A stretch of 64,000 nt of DNA. Origin: JAAUTS01 sp038250235 (GTDB lineage: Bacteria; Verrucomicrobiota; Verrucomicrobiia; Methylacidiphilales; JAAUTS01). Shown here in pieces: positions 63,278-64,000 of the stretch. The position numbers were made by a program, and so were the translations under genes. A model generated the notes under the pieces. It searched no databases. It was not told the DNA's origin and saw nothing but the letters and a program-made list of their open reading frames with translations. The stretch is from assembly GCA_038250235.1 (NCBI GenBank), contig JBBSCO010000006.1:1-64000 (forward strand), read 5' to 3'. Position 1 is the stretch's first letter, and every line of letters starts with the position of its first letter.

Positions 63278-63919
63278 ATGAATCTTTTTCTTTCGCGTTC
63301 TGCCGGAAAGTTATTGCTGCACAGTGAAATTCTAGGAGTTTTGTTCTGGCGTGGAAAGGAACTTGATTTTCACCAGACCGCGCCCTGTTTTACGTTAGAT
63401 CAGATTCACAGTTTGGGAGATCAAATCCACGAACTTTTCGCCGGTTATAGAAGCATGGGCCGGGAAATTCCGGATCTTTCCGTGTTATTTGAAGGGGGCA
63501 GTTTACATGTCCGCATTATGGCCGACAAGGATGGCCCCCTTTATTTGGTCGTTCTGGCTGAAACGACCCGTGCCTTGGTTCAGGCGGTGGAAGAGGTTTC
63601 TCGTTGGACCCCGGAGGATCTGACGGGAAATCCCGTTCCGGCACAAGGAGGGGGTGTCCGCAAAAGCCCCATCCGCCAATCCTGGAACCATTTTTTAATT
63701 CGGTTGAAAAACCGTCTGGCAGCAAGTGTAGGGGAAGAGTCCGGCCAGAAAATTTTAACGGATGCCTTTGAGGTCTATGGGGCAGATCCGGCTCATCCCC
63801 TGCCGGAAGAGCATTGGATCGCTTTTTTTCACCACATTACCGAACAAATTCAGGATCCGGAAGCACTCAGGCGTTTCAACAGATTAAACCCGGATGGTGA
63901 TGGATCAGGAGATCGCTAA
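63278..63919 (+). CDS. Roadblock/LC7-like protein (B2)
   Basis: The 213-residue paralog of B1 has SAGKLLLHSEILGVLFWRGK and FTLDQIHSLGDQIHELFAGY in the same positions, and a matching C-terminal block (WIAFFHHITEQIQDPEALRR against WLAFVAEVGNQIPNPDARVR). The start is ATG at 63278; the frame extends upstream into A2. Confidence 0.6.
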   Translation: MNLFLSRSAGKLLLHSEILGVLFWRGKELDFHQTAPCFTLDQIHSLGDQIHELFAGYRSMGREIPDLSVLFEGGSLHVRIMADKDGPLYLVVLAETTRALVQAVEEVSRWTPEDLTGNPVPAQGGGVRKSPIRQSWNHFLIRLKNRLAASVGEESGQKILTDAFEVYGADPAHPLPEEHWIAFFHHITEQIQDPEALRRFNRLNPDGDGSGDR

Positions 63920-63935
63920 AAGTTATTAGCTTGTA

Positions 63936-64000
63936 TTGAATCAGCCTATCACTATCCGCATAGGATTTGCGCCTTTGCTGGGTTTGGTGGAAGTATGGGG
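63936..64000 (+). CDS. Start of a gene cut by the window edge
   Basis: A TTG at 63936 opens a frame that begins with ITIRIGFAPLLGLVEVWG and runs off the end. The wording resembles the start of nitrate/taurine-type ABC substrate-binding proteins, but 22 residues are too few to name it. Confidence 0.35.
   Translation, partial: MNQPITIRIGFAPLLGLVEVW

Overview
The window looks like an ordinary chromosomal stretch from a Gram-negative bacterium, most likely of the Verrucomicrobiota or a nearby PVC lineage. This is inferred from gene content, not from a phylogenetic marker. It carries an ExbB/ExbD/ExbD set, a three-subunit b558-type sdhCAB, a SufT-type DUF59 protein, an Opitutus-like mix of housekeeping genes, Hanks-type kinases with zinc-ribbon N-termini, a type IV pilin-like protein, and many short dispersed palindromic repeats. 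GC content is near 50-55%, with AT-richer islands at the left end and around 27.5-27.7 kb.

Layout: 0-5.3 kb holds a rhodanese, a MauE/DoxX membrane protein, a chimeric O-antigen-ligase-like protein and a convergent hydrolase. 5.3-9 kb holds hslO, a terC pseudogene broken by frameshifts and a 277-bp MITE-like insertion, a DUF1232 protein and a zinc peptidase. 9-16 kb is a DAB-type inorganic carbon accumulation operon (dabB-dabA) followed by an orphan cysD and bracketed by two LysR-type regulators. 16-22.6 kb holds membrane proteins, an yqjDE(K)-like trio and proB-proA. 22.6-24.8 kb is a SAM-I riboswitch controlling a threonine-synthase-like gene, a ThiS/MoaD-like sulfur carrier and a NIL-domain protein, which I read as a candidate homocysteine-forming operon. 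24.8-31.5 kb holds a GxxExxY gene disabled by a stop codon inside a palindromic repeat, queA, a pilin, a toxin-antitoxin-like pair between a kinase gene and a fragment of a second kinase copy, ygfZ and tadA.

31.6-42.5 kb is housekeeping: accA, a CPBP protease, comF-accD-folC-HAD, sdhCAB, sufT and a predicted glycosylase. 42.7-48.1 kb holds a second MITE-like element, exbB-exbD-exbD, a conserved protein of unknown function, mutY and rnhC. 48.2-53 kb holds an HU protein, hisS, aspS, a glutaredoxin and a SirB1-like protein. 53-54.7 kb is an AbiEii-type two-gene cassette flanked by near-identical direct repeats. 54.8-58.4 kb holds a MarR regulator, pgeF, a KDPG-type aldolase, a class III aminotransferase and tRNA-Val. 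The right end holds a cyclic-nucleotide-binding protein, a DUF318/TIGR03943 permease pair, an M23-like envelope protein, and an A-B-A-B tandem of DUF4388-like and roadblock-like genes.

Recurring themes are small palindromic elements in intergenic spaces (at least five sequence families), two toxin-antitoxin-like cassettes associated with repeats or duplications, and translational coupling through ATGA overlaps in many operons.
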